Below the pieces are notes generated by a model. That model searched no databases and was not told the origin of the DNA. It worked only from the letters and a program-made list of their open reading frames with translations. Of a stretch of DNA of 64,000 nucleotides, positions 9,721 to 19,102 are shown piece by piece. A program made the translations under genes and the position numbers. How positions within the stretch are numbered: the first letter of the stretch is position 1; each line of letters opens with the position of its first letter. The DNA comes from Stappia albiluteola (GTDB taxonomy: Bacteria; Pseudomonadota; Alphaproteobacteria; Rhizobiales; Stappiaceae), in contig NZ_JACFXV010000062.1 in the NCBI RefSeq assembly GCF_014050225.1, forward strand, positions 48,924 to 112,923. The letters run 5' to 3'.

Positions 9721-9798
9721 CGCAGTGGCGCGCGGCGCTTGTCGCCGCGCCCTGCTTGCCGGAAGGTATGATGGCATGGCCGGAGGAGGCGTCCGGCC

Positions 9799-12700
9799 GT
9801 GAAATTCAACAAGCTTCGCGTTCTCGGGTTCAAATCCTTCGTCGAGCCGATGGAATTCGTCATCGGCGATGGCCTGACGGGCGTCGTCGGGCCGAACGGT
9901 TGCGGCAAATCCAATCTCGTCGAGGCCCTGCGCTGGGTGATGGGCGAGAATTCCTACAAGAATATGCGCGCTTCCGGCATGGACGACGTCATATTCTCCG
10001 GCAGCCTCAACCGTCCCTCGCGCAATACCGCCGAAGTGACGCTGTTTCTCGACAATTCGGCCCGCACCGCGCCGACCGGCTTCAATGACGGCGACACCCT
10101 GGAGGTGACGCGGCGGATCGAACGGGAGTCGGGCTCCCTCTACAAGATCAACGGCAAGGACGTTCGCGCCCGCGACGTGCAGTTGCTCTTTGCGGATGCT
10201 TCGACGGGCGCCCGCTCGCCGGCGCTTGTCCGTCAGGGCCAGATCGGCGAGCTGATCGCCGCCAAGCCGACCTCGCGGCGCATGATCCTGGAAGAAGCGG
10301 CCGGCATTTCAGGCCTTCACTCGCGGCGCCATGAAGCAGAACTTCGCCTCAGGGCCGCCGAGCAGAACCTGGATCGTCTCGAAGACGTGCTGGTGCAGAT
10401 CGACAGCCGGCTCGACGGTCTGCGGCGCCAGGCGCGTCAGGCCAGCCGCTACCGCAACCTTTCGTCGGAGATTCGCGAGACCGAAGCCGCGCTGCTCTAT
10501 CTGCGCTGGGCCGAGGGCAGGGCTCAGCTTGAGGAGGCGGAGGCCGATGCAATCGCCGCCGACGCGCGGCTGGCCGAGGCGGCAAGCCGGCAGGGCGAGG
10601 CTGCCAGGCAGCAGGCGATCGCCGCCCATCAGCTGCCGCAGGTGCGCGATCAGGCCGCGCGCGCGGGTGCCGTGCTGCAGCGGCTGGTAATCGCGCGCAA
10701 CGAACTGGACGCGGAAGAGCGCCGCGTGAAGGAGCGCCTGTCGGACCTGACGGCGCGCCTCCAGCACCTTGCGCAGGATCTTGCCCGCGAGGAGCAGATG
10801 ATCGCCGAGAACGGCGAGCATTTGCTGATCCTGCAGGAGGAAGAGGAAACTCTCAGGCTTGAGAACGAGGCTGACGGCGAACGCGCCGAGGAAGCGCGCG
10901 TTGTTGTGGAAACCGCCGCCGAGGCGGTCGCCCGCCGCGAAGGCAAGCTGGCGGAACTGACCGAGGAGCAGGCGCGCGTTCTGGCGCGCCGCCAGCAGCT
11001 CGAACGTGTAGTTCAGGACACCAGGGCGCGGGCGGACCGGCTTTCGCGCCAGATGAGCGAGGCTGAAGCGGAACTTGCCGGGATTGCCGCGGAGATTGCC
11101 GCCGTCGAAGGTCCCGCCCTGATGCGCGAGGAGCTGGAAAGCGCCGAATCGCACCTTCTGGAATCAGAAGAAACGGTTGCGGCGGCCGAAGAGGCAACGA
11201 TTTCTGCACGGGAGGCTCTTGATTCCGCCCGCCCGCCGCTGACGGAGGCACAGGCCCGGCTGTCTCGTCTGGAAGCTGAGGCCGAAACGCTCGCCAAGGT
11301 GCTGAATGTCGGTCAAACCGGCGATTTCGAAGCCGTGATCGAGGCAGTTCGCGTGGCTGGCGGCTTCGAGACGGCGCTGGGCGCGGCACTGGGCGAGGAT
11401 CTGGACGCGCCGACAGACGCCAGGGCGCCCGTGCATTGGACGCAATCCTCGGCGGGCGACGGCGATCCGCCCTTGCCGCAAGGTGTGCGGTCGCTGACCG
11501 AAGTGGTCGAGGCGCCGCCCGCGCTTGCTCGCCGCCTCGCCCAGATTGGCGTGGTTGAACGAGAGCAGGGGGCGGCGCTTCAGCCGCGGCTCAAGCCCGG
11601 CCAAAGGCTGGTCAGCAAGGACGGCGATCTCTGGCGCTGGGACGGCTTCACCGTCGCGGCCGAAGCACCGACGCCGGCCGCGCAGCGGTTGGTCCAGAAG
11701 AACCGGCTTGCCGCACTGGAAGACGAGATTGTCGCTGCTCGCGAGGAGCTGCGCGCGCGCGAGGATGCTCTCGCCGAAGCTGCCGAGCGCGTCGCTCTGG
11801 CCAATGGCACGGTGGAGGCGGCGCGCGTTCGCCTTCGCGATGCGCAGCGCAAGGTCGCCGGCGCGCGCGACAGCCTGGCGCAGGCGGAAAAGACGCTTGC
11901 GCAGTCGGTCACGCGGCAGCAGGCCTTGCAGGATGCGGTAATGCGGCTTGAAGCCGATATCGCCGAGGTTCGCGAGGCGCTGCTGGAAGCCGAAGCCAAT
12001 CTGCAGGAGCTTCCGTCCGGCGATGGTATTGCAGAGACCCTCGCCGCACTGAGGGCGGAACTGGCCGATGCGCGGGCAACCCTGGCCGAGGCGAGGGCGG
12101 CGGCGGACAGCGTCGCGCGCGAGCGCCAGCTGCGCGACCGCCGTATCGAGGCGATCGCGCGCGAACGGGCAAGCTGGCACAATCGCGCGTCGGGCGCGCG
12201 CGCCCAGATCGAAATTCTTGCTCAACGCCGCGAGGAAGCCGAGGAAGAGCGCCAGATTCTGCTGGAGGCGCCCGAGGATATCGAGATCAAGCGGCGAGAG
12301 CTCTTCGCCGAAATCGCCAAGGCCGAAGAGGCACGACGGAGTGCGGACGACGCGCTGGTAATCGCCGAATCGGAGCTGAGCCGGCTCGACCAGCTTGCAA
12401 GAGAGGCACTGGAGGCATTGTCGGCCGCGCGCGAGCAGAAAGTGCGTACGGAAGAGCGGCTGGTCGCGGCCCGGCGCCGCAAGGGCGAAATCGAGGCGCG
12501 AATCGACGAGGTGCTTGAAGTTCCTGCGGCTGCGCTGCTGCAGATCGCCGGGCTGTCCGAGAATGCTCCCCTGCCGCAGCAGGATGCCATGGAGCGCAAG
12601 CTTGAAAGGCTCAAGGCGGAACGCGAGCGTCTTGGCGGCGTCAACCTCCGCGCCGAGGAAGAATTGAAGGAAATCGACGAGCAGCGGGGCACGCTGGCCG

Positions 12701-13257
12701 CCGAGCGCGATGATCTCGTGGAAGCCATCAAGCGGCTGAGGACGGGGATCTCCAACCTCAACCGCGAGGCCCGCGAGCGTCTGCTGGCGGCTTTCGACAC
12801 GGTGAATGGCCATTTCCAGGGGCTTTTCACCCACCTTTTCGGCGGTGGCACGGCGGAACTGCAGCTCGTCGACGCGGAGGACCCGCTGGAAGCCGGACTT
12901 GAGATCATCGCCCGCCCCCCCGGCAAGAAGCCGCAGACGATGACGCTTCTTTCGGGCGGCGAGCAGGCGCTGACGGCGATGGCGCTGATCTTTGCCGTCT
13001 TCCTGACGAATCCCGCGCCGATCTGCGTGCTGGACGAGGTGGACGCACCGCTCGACGATGCCAATGTCGAGCGTTACTGCGACCTCCTGGACGATATGGC
13101 CGGACGCACCGAGACCCGGTTCGTGGTGATTACCCACAATCCGATCACCATGGCGCGGATGAATCGCCTTTTCGGCGTGACAATGGCCGAAAGGGGGGTC
13201 TCCCAGCTCGTTTCGGTGGACCTCCAGACGGCGGAACGCTTCCTGGAAGCCGTGTGA
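9799..13257 (+). CDS. smc: Chromosome segregation protein SMC
   Basis: Condensin ATPase of 1152 residues, the usual bacterial length. Walker A GPNGCGKSN is at residues 31-39, followed by a first coiled coil (about 165-500), a degenerate hinge region (about 500-640) with the run GDLWRWDGFTV, a second coiled coil to about 960, then the ABC signature LSGGEQ (1051-1056) and Walker B VLDEVDAPLDD (from 1077). It compacts and organises the chromosome with ScpA/ScpB, which are not in the window. The start is GTG at 9799 after a GGAGG-rich leader. Long antisense frames here are shadows of the coiled-coil codons. Confidence 0.98.
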   Translation: MKFNKLRVLGFKSFVEPMEFVIGDGLTGVVGPNGCGKSNLVEALRWVMGENSYKNMRASGMDDVIFSGSLNRPSRNTAEVTLFLDNSARTAPTGFNDGDTLEVTRRIERESGSLYKINGKDVRARDVQLLFADASTGARSPALVRQGQIGELIAAKPTSRRMILEEAAGISGLHSRRHEAELRLRAAEQNLDRLEDVLVQIDSRLDGLRRQARQASRYRNLSSEIRETEAALLYLRWAEGRAQLEEAEADAIAADARLAEAASRQGEAARQQAIAAHQLPQVRDQAARAGAVLQRLVIARNELDAEERRVKERLSDLTARLQHLAQDLAREEQMIAENGEHLLILQEEEETLRLENEADGERAEEARVVVETAAEAVARREGKLAELTEEQARVLARRQQLERVVQDTRARADRLSRQMSEAEAELAGIAAEIAAVEGPALMREELESAESHLLESEETVAAAEEATISAREALDSARPPLTEAQARLSRLEAEAETLAKVLNVGQTGDFEAVIEAVRVAGGFETALGAALGEDLDAPTDARAPVHWTQSSAGDGDPPLPQGVRSLTEVVEAPPALARRLAQIGVVEREQGAALQPRLKPGQRLVSKDGDLWRWDGFTVAAEAPTPAAQRLVQKNRLAALEDEIVAAREELRAREDALAEAAERVALANGTVEAARVRLRDAQRKVAGARDSLAQAEKTLAQSVTRQQALQDAVMRLEADIAEVREALLEAEANLQELPSGDGIAETLAALRAELADARATLAEARAAADSVARERQLRDRRIEAIARERASWHNRASGARAQIEILAQRREEAEEERQILLEAPEDIEIKRRELFAEIAKAEEARRSADDALVIAESELSRLDQLAREALEALSAAREQKVRTEERLVAARRRKGEIEARIDEVLEVPAAALLQIAGLSENAPLPQQDAMERKLERLKAERERLGGVNLRAEEELKEIDEQRGTLAAERDDLVEAIKRLRTGISNLNREARERLLAAFDTVNGHFQGLFTHLFGGGTAELQLVDAEDPLEAGLEIIARPPGKKPQTMTLLSGGEQALTAMALIFAVFLTNPAPICVLDEVDAPLDDANVERYCDLLDDMAGRTETRFVVITHNPITMARMNRLFGVTMAERGVSQLVSVDLQTAERFLEAV

Positions 13258-13373
13258 TTGCTGCAACGGCGAACGATGTCGTTGCGAGGCGCATGTGAAA
13301 AGCGCTTTCCCGAACCTTCTCCAAAAGTCGAAGATCCATATTTTTCAATATCTTAGTTCCATCCAGCGCCGCC

Positions 13374-13402
13374 TTGACAGGGCATGGGGTGCCGACTATG
13401 GT
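13374..13402 (+). promoter_or_regulatory. Probable sigma-70-type promoter of the atp Fo operon
   Basis: A perfect -35 box TTGACA (13374-13379) and TATGGT (13397-13402) are separated by 17 bases. The promoter lies about 65 bases upstream of the atpI start and follows an AT-rich stretch. Confidence 0.75.
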
Positions 13403-13466
13403 GCGCCCGGCTTTAGGGGGTCGATTTCCAAGCCGAATTTCTGGCCTGAGCCTGGGAGGGAACCTG

Positions 13467-13838
13467 ATGGTGTCTCCGCGTGATCCGGGGCAGGAAGAAG
13501 GCAAGGCCGGCCCGCCCGATGCCGGGCTGTCCAAGCGAATGGAACAGCTCAGCCGCTCGCTTGACGCGAAGCGCCAGACGGATGAGCGGAACGCTTCATC
13601 CGGGCGGCGGCGCGAGAGCGATGCCAGGGGATTTGCGCTCGCCATGCGCCTGTCGACGGAGTTCGTCGCGGGCGTTCTGGTCGGAGGCGGAATTGGCTGG
13701 TTGTTCGACGCCGGACTGGGCACGTCGCCCTGGGGGCTGATCGTGTTCCTGTTGCTGGGGTTCGTGGCCGGTGTGCTGAACGTCCTGCGGTCCGCCGGCA
13801 AACTGGCGGATCCGCTCGATCGGGAGCGCGGCGGGTAA
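13467..13838 (+). CDS. atpI: ATP synthase accessory protein I
   Basis: A small membrane protein of 123 residues: a charged cytoplasmic N-terminus (about 1-55) and two transmembrane helices (about 62-82 and 87-107, TEFVAGVLVGGGIGWLFD and GLIVFLLLGFVAGVLNVL). AtpI assists c-ring assembly and Mg2+ handling of the F1Fo ATP synthase. The ATG at 13467 has GGGAGGG seven bases upstream; the longer open frame starts at the promoter itself and is rejected. It is first in the Fo operon and separated from atpB by a large hairpin. Confidence 0.93.
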   Translation: MVSPRDPGQEEGKAGPPDAGLSKRMEQLSRSLDAKRQTDERNASSGRRRESDARGFALAMRLSTEFVAGVLVGGGIGWLFDAGLGTSPWGLIVFLLLGFVAGVLNVLRSAGKLADPLDRERGG

Positions 13839-13865
13839 GGGATGCCGGGCCGATACGGAATTTCG

Positions 13866-13906
13866 GGCCCGCCTTTCCTCGGATTTTTCCGAAGGAGGGG
13901 CGGGCC
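13866..13906 (+). terminator. Intra-operon hairpin between atpI and atpB
   Basis: A long, nearly continuous stem (GGCCCGCC...TCCTCGGA pairing with TCCGAAGGA...GGCGGGCC) has a T-rich loop but no T-run after it. It is more likely an mRNA processing or stability element, or a weak attenuator, than a full terminator. Confidence 0.6.
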
Positions 13907-14016
13907 TCTCAAGACTGCCGGTGCTTTCCGCCGCGTTTAACGCCAAGGCGGTCGTTCCGGAAACCAACCCAGGGGCGCTTTGCGCGTGAGCGAGAACAGG
14001 AAGAGGGGCTGAGCCG

Positions 14017-14775
14017 GTGGCGAACGATCCGATCCATCAGTTCCATATCAACAAGATCATCCCGATCGAGGTCGGCGGCCTTGATCTGTCCTTTACCAAT
14101 GCTTCGCTCTTCATGGTCGCGACGGTCGCCGTGACGGCACTGTTCCTGATCATGTCGACGAGCGGTCGCGGCCTGGTGCCGACCCGCTGGCAGTCGATGG
14201 CGGAGATGAGCTACGAATTCGTCGCAAGTACCTTGCGAAGTTCGGCCGGCAACGAGGGGATGCGGTTCTTTCCCTTCGTCTTCTCGCTGTTCATGTTCGT
14301 GCTGATTGCCAACCTGATCGGCATGTTCCCGTATTTCTTCACCGTCACCAGCCAGATCATCGTCACCTTCGCGCTGGCGATGCTGGTCATCGGCACGGTC
14401 ATCGTCTACGGCTTCGCCAAGCATGGCATGAAGTTCCTCGGACTTTTCGTGCCGCACGGCGTGCCGGGGGTTCTCGTGCCGCTGGTGACGATGATCGAGG
14501 TCATCTCGTTCCTGTCCCGTCCGATCAGCCTCTCCGTTCGTCTTTTCGCGAACATGCTGGCCGGCCACATCACGCTGAAGGTCTTCGCCGGCTTCGTCAT
14601 TTCGCTCGCCGCCAGCGAAAGCCTCGGCCTTTTCGGTCCGGTTACCTCGGTGCTGCCGCTGATCATGACGGTCGCGCTGACGGGCCTGGAATTCCTGGTC
14701 GCCTTCCTGCAGGCCTATGTCTTCACCGTCTTGACCTGCATGTACCTCAACGACGCTCTGCATCCGAGCCATTGA
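14017..14775 (+). CDS. atpB: ATP synthase Fo subunit a
   Basis: Membrane proton channel half of the F1Fo ATP synthase. The protein has 252 residues with five or six membrane helices. The essential arginine is R175 in [14 protein letters not shown], facing the c-ring carboxylate. GTG start at 14017 after GAGGGG. The product works with the c ring and the b/b' stalk encoded downstream. Confidence 0.97.
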   Translation: MANDPIHQFHINKIIPIEVGGLDLSFTNASLFMVATVAVTALFLIMSTSGRGLVPTRWQSMAEMSYEFVASTLRSSAGNEGMRFFPFVFSLFMFVLIANLIGMFPYFFTVTSQIIVTFALAMLVIGTVIVYGFAKHGMKFLGLFVPHGVPGVLVPLVTMIEVISFLSRPISLSVRLFANMLAGHITLKVFAGFVISLAASESLGLFGPVTSVLPLIMTVALTGLEFLVAFLQAYVFTVLTCMYLNDALHPSH

Positions 14776-14787
14776 GGGCAACCCATT

Positions 14788-14808
14788 GGCTCCGCATGTC
14801 GCGGAGCC
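14788..14808 (+). promoter_or_regulatory. Stem-loop in the atpE leader
   Basis: A perfect eight-base stem GGCTCCGC/GCGGAGCC with loop ATGTC lies 38 bases before atpE and 12 bases after the atpB stop. A strong AAGGAG ribosome site follows. It probably protects or delimits an atpE-enriched transcript. Confidence 0.6.
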
Positions 14809-14846
14809 GGACGTAACAGCTTGAATCCCACGAAGGAGCATTTGTC

Positions 14847-15074
14847 ATGGAAGCTGAAGCAGCAAAGTTGATCGGTGCCGGTATTGCCTGCCTTGGCATG
14901 GGCGGCGCGGCTATCGGCCTCGGCAGCATTTTCGGTAACTACCTCGCCGGCGCACTGCGCAACCCGTCGGCCGCCGACGGCCAGTTCGGCCGCCTGATCT
15001 TCGGCTTCGCCGTTACCGAAGCTCTCGGCATCTTCTCGCTTCTCGTTGCCCTTCTCCTCCTCTTCGCCGTCTGA
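14847..15074 (+). CDS. atpE: ATP synthase Fo subunit c
   Basis: A 75-residue proteolipid with two membrane helices joined by the polar RNP loop (residues 38-40). The proton-binding carboxylate is E58 in AVTEALGIF, glutamate as in most alphaproteobacteria. Subunit c forms the rotating ring and is needed in many more copies than a, b or b'. Its coding region is flanked by stem-loops on both sides and has a strong ribosome site, which fits elevated expression. Confidence 0.97.
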   Translation: MEAEAAKLIGAGIACLGMGGAAIGLGSIFGNYLAGALRNPSAADGQFGRLIFGFAVTEALGIFSLLVALLLLFAV

Positions 15075-15105
15075 TCAACAGACTGGCGTCAGCGACGTGA
15101 TCTGG

Positions 15106-15139
15106 CCGGGCAGCGGGTGTGGTGACACCGGCTGCCCGG
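15106..15139 (+). terminator. Hairpin after atpE, inside the operon
   Basis: CCGGGCAGC pairs with GCTGCCCGG around an inner GTGT/ACAC stem and is followed by TTTGACT. It is a partial terminator or 3' stabilising structure between atpE and the b' gene. Confidence 0.6.
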
Positions 15140-15241
15140 TTTGACTGATGACCGGCCTTCCCGGAGCAGGCGCTCAGGGTTCTGTTTCCAGTTGGCAAGG
15201 TCCGGCGGCAGCGTCACTGAAATCGGGTAAGGACGACGGCT

Positions 15242-15811
15242 ATGGCGACGACACACGGTGCGGAGTCGACCAGCGGTGAAACCACCGCCGGGACGGAAGT
15301 GCCCCACGATGCGCAGGCGACGGGTTCATTCCCCCCGTTCGACAGCGCGACATTTCCCTCGCAGCTCCTTTGGCTGGCGATCACCTTCGGCGTGCTCTAC
15401 TGGGCGATGACCAAGGTGGCGCTGCCGCGGATCAGCGGCATTCTCGAAGACCGGCGCGACCGTATCGCGGGTGATCTTGCCGAAGCCAACAGGCTGAAGC
15501 AGGAGAGCGACGCGGCGATTGCCGCCTATGAGCAGGCACTGGCCGAGGCCCGCAACCGCGCGCACGGCATTGCCAGCGACACGCGGGCAAAGCTGAAGGC
15601 GGAAACGGACGCACGCCGTCGCGATGCCGAAGCCCAACTCGGCAAGCGTCTGGCGGATGCCGAAGAACGGATCTCCGAGATCAAGTCCGCGGCCCTTTCG
15701 CAGGTCGGCGACATTGCCACCGAGACGACGAGCGCGCTCGTCGAGGCGTTGATCGGCAAGGCTCCGTCCAAGACGGAACTCGACAAGGCCGTCAAGGCGG
15801 CCCTGAAGTAA
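15242..15811 (+). CDS. atpF': ATP synthase Fo subunit b'
   Basis: One of two diverged peripheral-stalk subunits typical of alphaproteobacteria and cyanobacteria. The 189 residues comprise a hydrophilic, threonine-rich N-terminus, a single membrane helix at about 40-58 (PSQLLWLAITFGVLYWAMT), then a long alanine/glutamate-rich helix that dimerises with subunit b and reaches delta and F1. ATG start at 15242. Ten bases separate it from the b gene. Confidence 0.94.
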   Translation: MATTHGAESTSGETTAGTEVPHDAQATGSFPPFDSATFPSQLLWLAITFGVLYWAMTKVALPRISGILEDRRDRIAGDLAEANRLKQESDAAIAAYEQALAEARNRAHGIASDTRAKLKAETDARRRDAEAQLGKRLADAEERISEIKSAALSQVGDIATETTSALVEALIGKAPSKTELDKAVKAALK

Positions 15812-15821
15812 GGAGAGGCAG

Positions 15822-16301
15822 ATGGACGCTACATTCTGGGCGTTTGTATCGCTCGTACTCTTCCTGGCTCTCCTGGTCTACCTGAAGATCCCTGGCAAGA
15901 TCGGCTCGGCGCTCGACAAGCGCGCCGACACGATCTCCAAGGAACTGGACGAGGCGCGCCGGCTGCGCGAGGAGGCCCAGGCCCTTCTCGCCGAGTATCA
16001 GCGCAAGCGTCGCGAGGCCGAGGAGGAGGCAACCGCCATCGTGGCCGAAGCCAGGCTCGAGGCCGAGCGGTTGACGACCGAGGCTAACGAGGCGCTCGAA
16101 GAAATGATCGAGCGCCGGACCAAGGCTGCCGAGCGCAAGATCGAGCAGGCCGAGGGGCAGGCAATCGCGGAAGTGCGGGCGCGGGCTACGGACCTCGCCG
16201 TTGCCGCGGCTCGCGAGATTCTCGGCAAGACGGTCAAGGGCGATCTCGCCGACGGCCTGCTTGGAAAGAGCATCGACGAGGTCAAGGCCCGGCTCAACTG
16301 A
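15822..16301 (+). CDS. atpF: ATP synthase Fo subunit b
   Basis: Second peripheral-stalk subunit, 159 residues. The N-terminal membrane helix (DATFWAFVSLVLFLALLVYL, residues 2-21) is followed by IPGKIGSALDKRADTISKEL and a long right-handed coiled coil. GGAGAGG precedes the ATG at 15822. It is the last gene of the Fo operon; the F1 genes are not in this window, the usual split in alphaproteobacteria. Confidence 0.95.
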   Translation: MDATFWAFVSLVLFLALLVYLKIPGKIGSALDKRADTISKELDEARRLREEAQALLAEYQRKRREAEEEATAIVAEARLEAERLTTEANEALEEMIERRTKAAERKIEQAEGQAIAEVRARATDLAVAAAREILGKTVKGDLADGLLGKSIDEVKARLN

Positions 16302-16329
16302 GCACGCGGTCCGGCTTCGACAGCAAGTG

Positions 16330-16362
16330 TGAAAGGCCTCGCCATGCGCGGGGCCTTTTGCT
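16330..16362. terminator. Terminator between atpF and rnhB
   Basis: AAAGGCCTCGC and GCGGGGCCTTTT form a stem with a short loop and are flanked by A- and T-runs, so the structure can serve both converging genes. Confidence 0.75.
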
Positions 16363-16378
16363 TTTGAAAAAGGCCAAT

Positions 16379-17047
16379 TCAGTTCGGGCCGATCGTCTGG
16401 GAGGCCAGCGCCACGGGCCGAAAGCTCATGCGATGGTGAAGGCAGGGTCCTAGGCGCGCGAGGGCTTCGGAATGTTCCGGCGTGCCGTAGCCCTTGTGGC
16501 TGGCAAAGCCGTAGCCGGGGCTCAGCAGGTCGAGCCGCTCCATCAGTCTGTCGCGGACGACCTTGGCGACGATGGATGCCGCGGCGATCGCAAGGATCCT
16601 GCCATCCCCCCTGATAGCCGCCTGGCCCGGATAGCGCAGCCCCGGCGGTATGTCCCTGCCGTCGATCAGGCAGGCTGCCGGATGCTGCCTTAGCCCGTCT
16701 GCGGCGCGGCACATGGCCCACAGGCTCGCGGCGCGGATATTCATGAGGTCGATGCGGCGGGGGGAGGCATAGGCAACAGAAACGTCCGCCGTTTCGCAAA
16801 TGACCTCGAACAGGCTCTGCCGCTTTTTCTCGGTGAGTTTCTTGGAATCGTCCAGTCCTGCCGGCAGTCTCGAATAGTCGAGGATCACGGCCGCGGTCAC
16901 CACGGGCCCGGCCCAGGGACCGCGCCCCGCTTCGTCCAGTCCCGCCAGCCGATCGTCGAACCGCCCTGCGATCCGGCGCTCCCTGGCGGCGGAGAGTTCT
17001 TCGGGGAGGTCGAGGGAAAGCGGAGCCACGAGGCTGAAATCGTGCAT
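16379..17047 (-). CDS. rnhB: Ribonuclease HII
   Basis: Cleaves the RNA strand of RNA-DNA hybrids and removes single ribonucleotides misincorporated in DNA. The 222 residues contain the acidic catalytic set D38 and E39 in GLDEAGRGP, D129 in CLIDGRD and D166 in VVRDR, and the conserved ASIVAK and GYGFASHKGYGT segments. The N-terminal 30 residues are a family-typical variable extension. It is downstream of the radical SAM gene in the same direction with about 100 bases between them. Confidence 0.96.
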   Translation of the reverse strand: MHDFSLVAPLSLDLPEELSAARERRIAGRFDDRLAGLDEAGRGPWAGPVVTAAVILDYSRLPAGLDDSKKLTEKKRQSLFEVICETADVSVAYASPRRIDLMNIRAASLWAMCRAADGLRQHPAACLIDGRDIPPGLRYPGQAAIRGDGRILAIAAASIVAKVVRDRLMERLDLLSPGYGFASHKGYGTPEHSEALARLGPCLHHRMSFRPVALASQTIGPN

Positions 17048-17150
17048 GGGCCGAGGAAATGTCCGTAATGCTGGAATCGCCCCAGCTTAGACGACATCCG
17101 GCTTGCACGGAAACCGCAGCCCGCCCTTCGCCCGTAATTCTTTACGTGTA

Positions 17151-18320
17151 TCAGAGGAGCGAGAGTTGAACGCCGCCGTTCAATGGCGGCGCGAAGCTCT
17201 CGGCGCTGAGCTTGCGGCGCCGGGCGTTCATGCCCAGACGTTTGGCCGCCAGCGTGAAGCGCCGGCCGAGATGCTGGGCGTAGGGGCCGGCTCCCTTGAA
17301 GCGCTTGCCCCATTCGGCGTCGTAGTCCTTGCCGCCGCGCATGGAGCGCAGCAGGTTCATCACATGGCGATAGCGGTCGGGCCGTTCGCGCAGCAGCCAG
17401 TCGCGAAACAGCGGGCTTACCTCCAGCGGCAGGCGCAGAAGAATATAGCCGGCCTCCGTGGCGCCCGCGTCATGGGCGGCTTCCAGAATTGCCTCCATTT
17501 CGCTGTCGGTCAGCGCCGGTATCACCGGGGCGATCATCACGGAGGTCGGGATCCCGGCTTCTGCAAGGCCTCGGATCGCGGACAGCCGGCGCTCCGGCGT
17601 TGCGGCGCGCGGCTCCATCGCGCGGGCAAGCTTGCGGTCGAGCGTCGTGACCGAAAGGGCGACCTTCACCAGCCCGCGCTCCGCCATCCTGCCCAGGATA
17701 TCGATGTCGCGCAGCACCAGCGCCGACTTGGTGACGATGCCGACGGGATGGTTGCTGCGGTCGAGGACCTCCAATACCTCCCGCATGATGGCGAATTTCC
17801 GCTCGATCGGCTGATAGGGGTCGGTATTGGTGCCGATCGCGATTGTCTTCGGCTGATAGCCCGGCTTCGAAAGCTCCCGCCCCAGCAGTTCGGCGGCATT
17901 GGGCTTTGCAAACAGCCGGGTTTCGAAGTCGAGCCCAGGCGACATGCCCATATAGGCATGCGTGGGCCGGGCGAAGCAGTAGATGCAGCCATGTTCGCAG
18001 CCCCGATAGGGGTTTATCGAACGGTCGAAGGAAATATCCGGCGATTCGTTGCGCGTGATGATCGTTCGCGCCCTCTCGGTCTGCACCTCGGTGCGGAACG
18101 GCGGCAGGTCCTCGATCGTTTCCCAGCCGTCGTCGAAGATCTCGCGCGCCTGTTTCTCGAAGCGCCCGCTCATGTTGAGGCCGGCGCCTCTGCCCCGACG
18201 GCGTTCCGCGTCGATGGTGGGCGCGCTCCCGGCGACCGAAAAGTCGATGCAGTTTTCTTCGGTAAAGGCGGTGGCGGCAATATCCAGCGCCTGTATCTGC
18301 TCGGCGGATCGGGGTCTCAT
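17151..18320 (-). CDS. PA0069-family radical SAM protein (spore photoproduct lyase-like fold)
   Basis: A 389-residue radical SAM enzyme. The [4Fe-4S] cluster motif is GCEHGCIYC (C108, C112, C115; CX3CX2C) after INPYRG. Further family signatures are TRNESPDISFDRSINPYRG, TNTDPYQPIE and MIAPVIPALTDSEME. The family is conserved, resembles spore photoproduct lyase, and has no proven reaction; a role in DNA or nucleotide chemistry is speculation. ATG at 18320 is preferred over an upstream frame to 18416 that lacks family resemblance. Confidence 0.9.
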   Translation of the reverse strand: MRPRSAEQIQALDIAATAFTEENCIDFSVAGSAPTIDAERRRGRGAGLNMSGRFEKQAREIFDDGWETIEDLPPFRTEVQTERARTIITRNESPDISFDRSINPYRGCEHGCIYCFARPTHAYMGMSPGLDFETRLFAKPNAAELLGRELSKPGYQPKTIAIGTNTDPYQPIERKFAIMREVLEVLDRSNHPVGIVTKSALVLRDIDILGRMAERGLVKVALSVTTLDRKLARAMEPRAATPERRLSAIRGLAEAGIPTSVMIAPVIPALTDSEMEAILEAAHDAGATEAGYILLRLPLEVSPLFRDWLLRERPDRYRHVMNLLRSMRGGKDYDAEWGKRFKGAGPYAQHLGRRFTLAAKRLGMNARRRKLSAESFAPPLNGGVQLSLL

Positions 18321-18467
18321 GGGTACTCGTCCAACTGGAACATAACGAGAACATAGCGCCGTGTCCCGGAGGCGGCAAGGGGGATTCTCATCGGCGTGCC
18401 CGCTTGCGGGGAGCAAAAAAATAAGGCAGTGATTTCAATCTAGGCAAAAAGCACTTATGAATGCGCC

Positions 18468-19079
18468 ATGCTGAGCGTGATCATTCCAACATTCAACAGC
18501 GAGCAGGCGCTGCTGCGCACCCTGAGCGCGCTCGTCCCGGCCGCCGCGGAAGGCGTTGTTCGCGAAGTCGTCGTCGCCGATGGCGGTTCGACGGACGGAA
18601 CGCATCTGATTGCCGACGCGGCAGGGGCGGAACTCATAGAAGTGGCCGGCTCGCAAGGGGAGAGGCTTGCCGGCGGCGCCGACGCGGCGCGACGGGGCGA
18701 GTGGCTGATGTTTCTGGCGCCCGGCAGCGTGCTCGAACCCGGCTGGTCGGAGGAGTTGCGCAGTTTCGCCGAACGGGCGGAGCGTGCCGGGCGTGCCGAA
18801 GAATGCGCGGCCGTATTTCGCCTGGCGGTGGACGATTTCGGCTGGCAGGCGCGCCTTGTCGAATGGCGGGCATCTCTCGGTTGCCGGCTGCTTGCCTTGC
18901 CGCACGCGGGGCAGGGGCTGGTGTTGTCGCGCGCCTTCTATCGCGGCCTTGGAGGCGTGAGGGCCATGGCATCGCGCCCGGACCGCGATCTTGCCCGGCG
19001 GATCGGCCGCCGCCGCCTCGTGCAGTTGCGCTCCGCAGCCGTGGCGACCTGTGTGGCCGAAGCCGGGCGGGCGGCCTGA
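18468..19079 (+). CDS. Family 2 glycosyltransferase (small, TIGR04283-like)
   Basis: A 203-residue GT-A fold protein. It begins MLSVIIPTFNSEQALLRTL, with the nucleotide-sugar motif VVADGGSTDGT at about 50-60 and a GEWLMFLAPGSVLEPGW segment in the position of the DXD region, where the second acidic motif is not obvious. It is shorter than processive glycosyltransferases and has no membrane helix. Donor and acceptor are unknown. It is divergent from the radical SAM gene and ends at a bidirectional terminator. Confidence 0.8.
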   Translation: MLSVIIPTFNSEQALLRTLSALVPAAAEGVVREVVVADGGSTDGTHLIADAAGAELIEVAGSQGERLAGGADAARRGEWLMFLAPGSVLEPGWSEELRSFAERAERAGRAEECAAVFRLAVDDFGWQARLVEWRASLGCRLLALPHAGQGLVLSRAFYRGLGGVRAMASRPDRDLARRIGRRRLVQLRSAAVATCVAEAGRAA

Positions 19080-19102
19080 GGCAATCCCATTGAAAAAGAA
19101 AA

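Noticed and set aside
11164..13266. 700-codon open frame on the minus strand inside smc
   Set aside because: It is antisense to an intact smc in coiled-coil codons of high GC; such frames stay open by composition. No family resemblance or ribosome site. The same reasoning removes long antisense frames over amn (4612-6258), maeB (21635-23368), the RND pump (29758-31686), ETF-QO (36036-37877), the radical SAM gene (17103-18356), the GS-family gene (42350-43783), the second MFS gene (43686-45017), the VWA gene (49354-50811) and the moxR block (53306-55444).
15242..16301. Two consecutive ATP synthase b-type genes as a possible recent duplication
   Set aside because: b' and b are ancient, diverged paralogues found throughout alphaproteobacteria.
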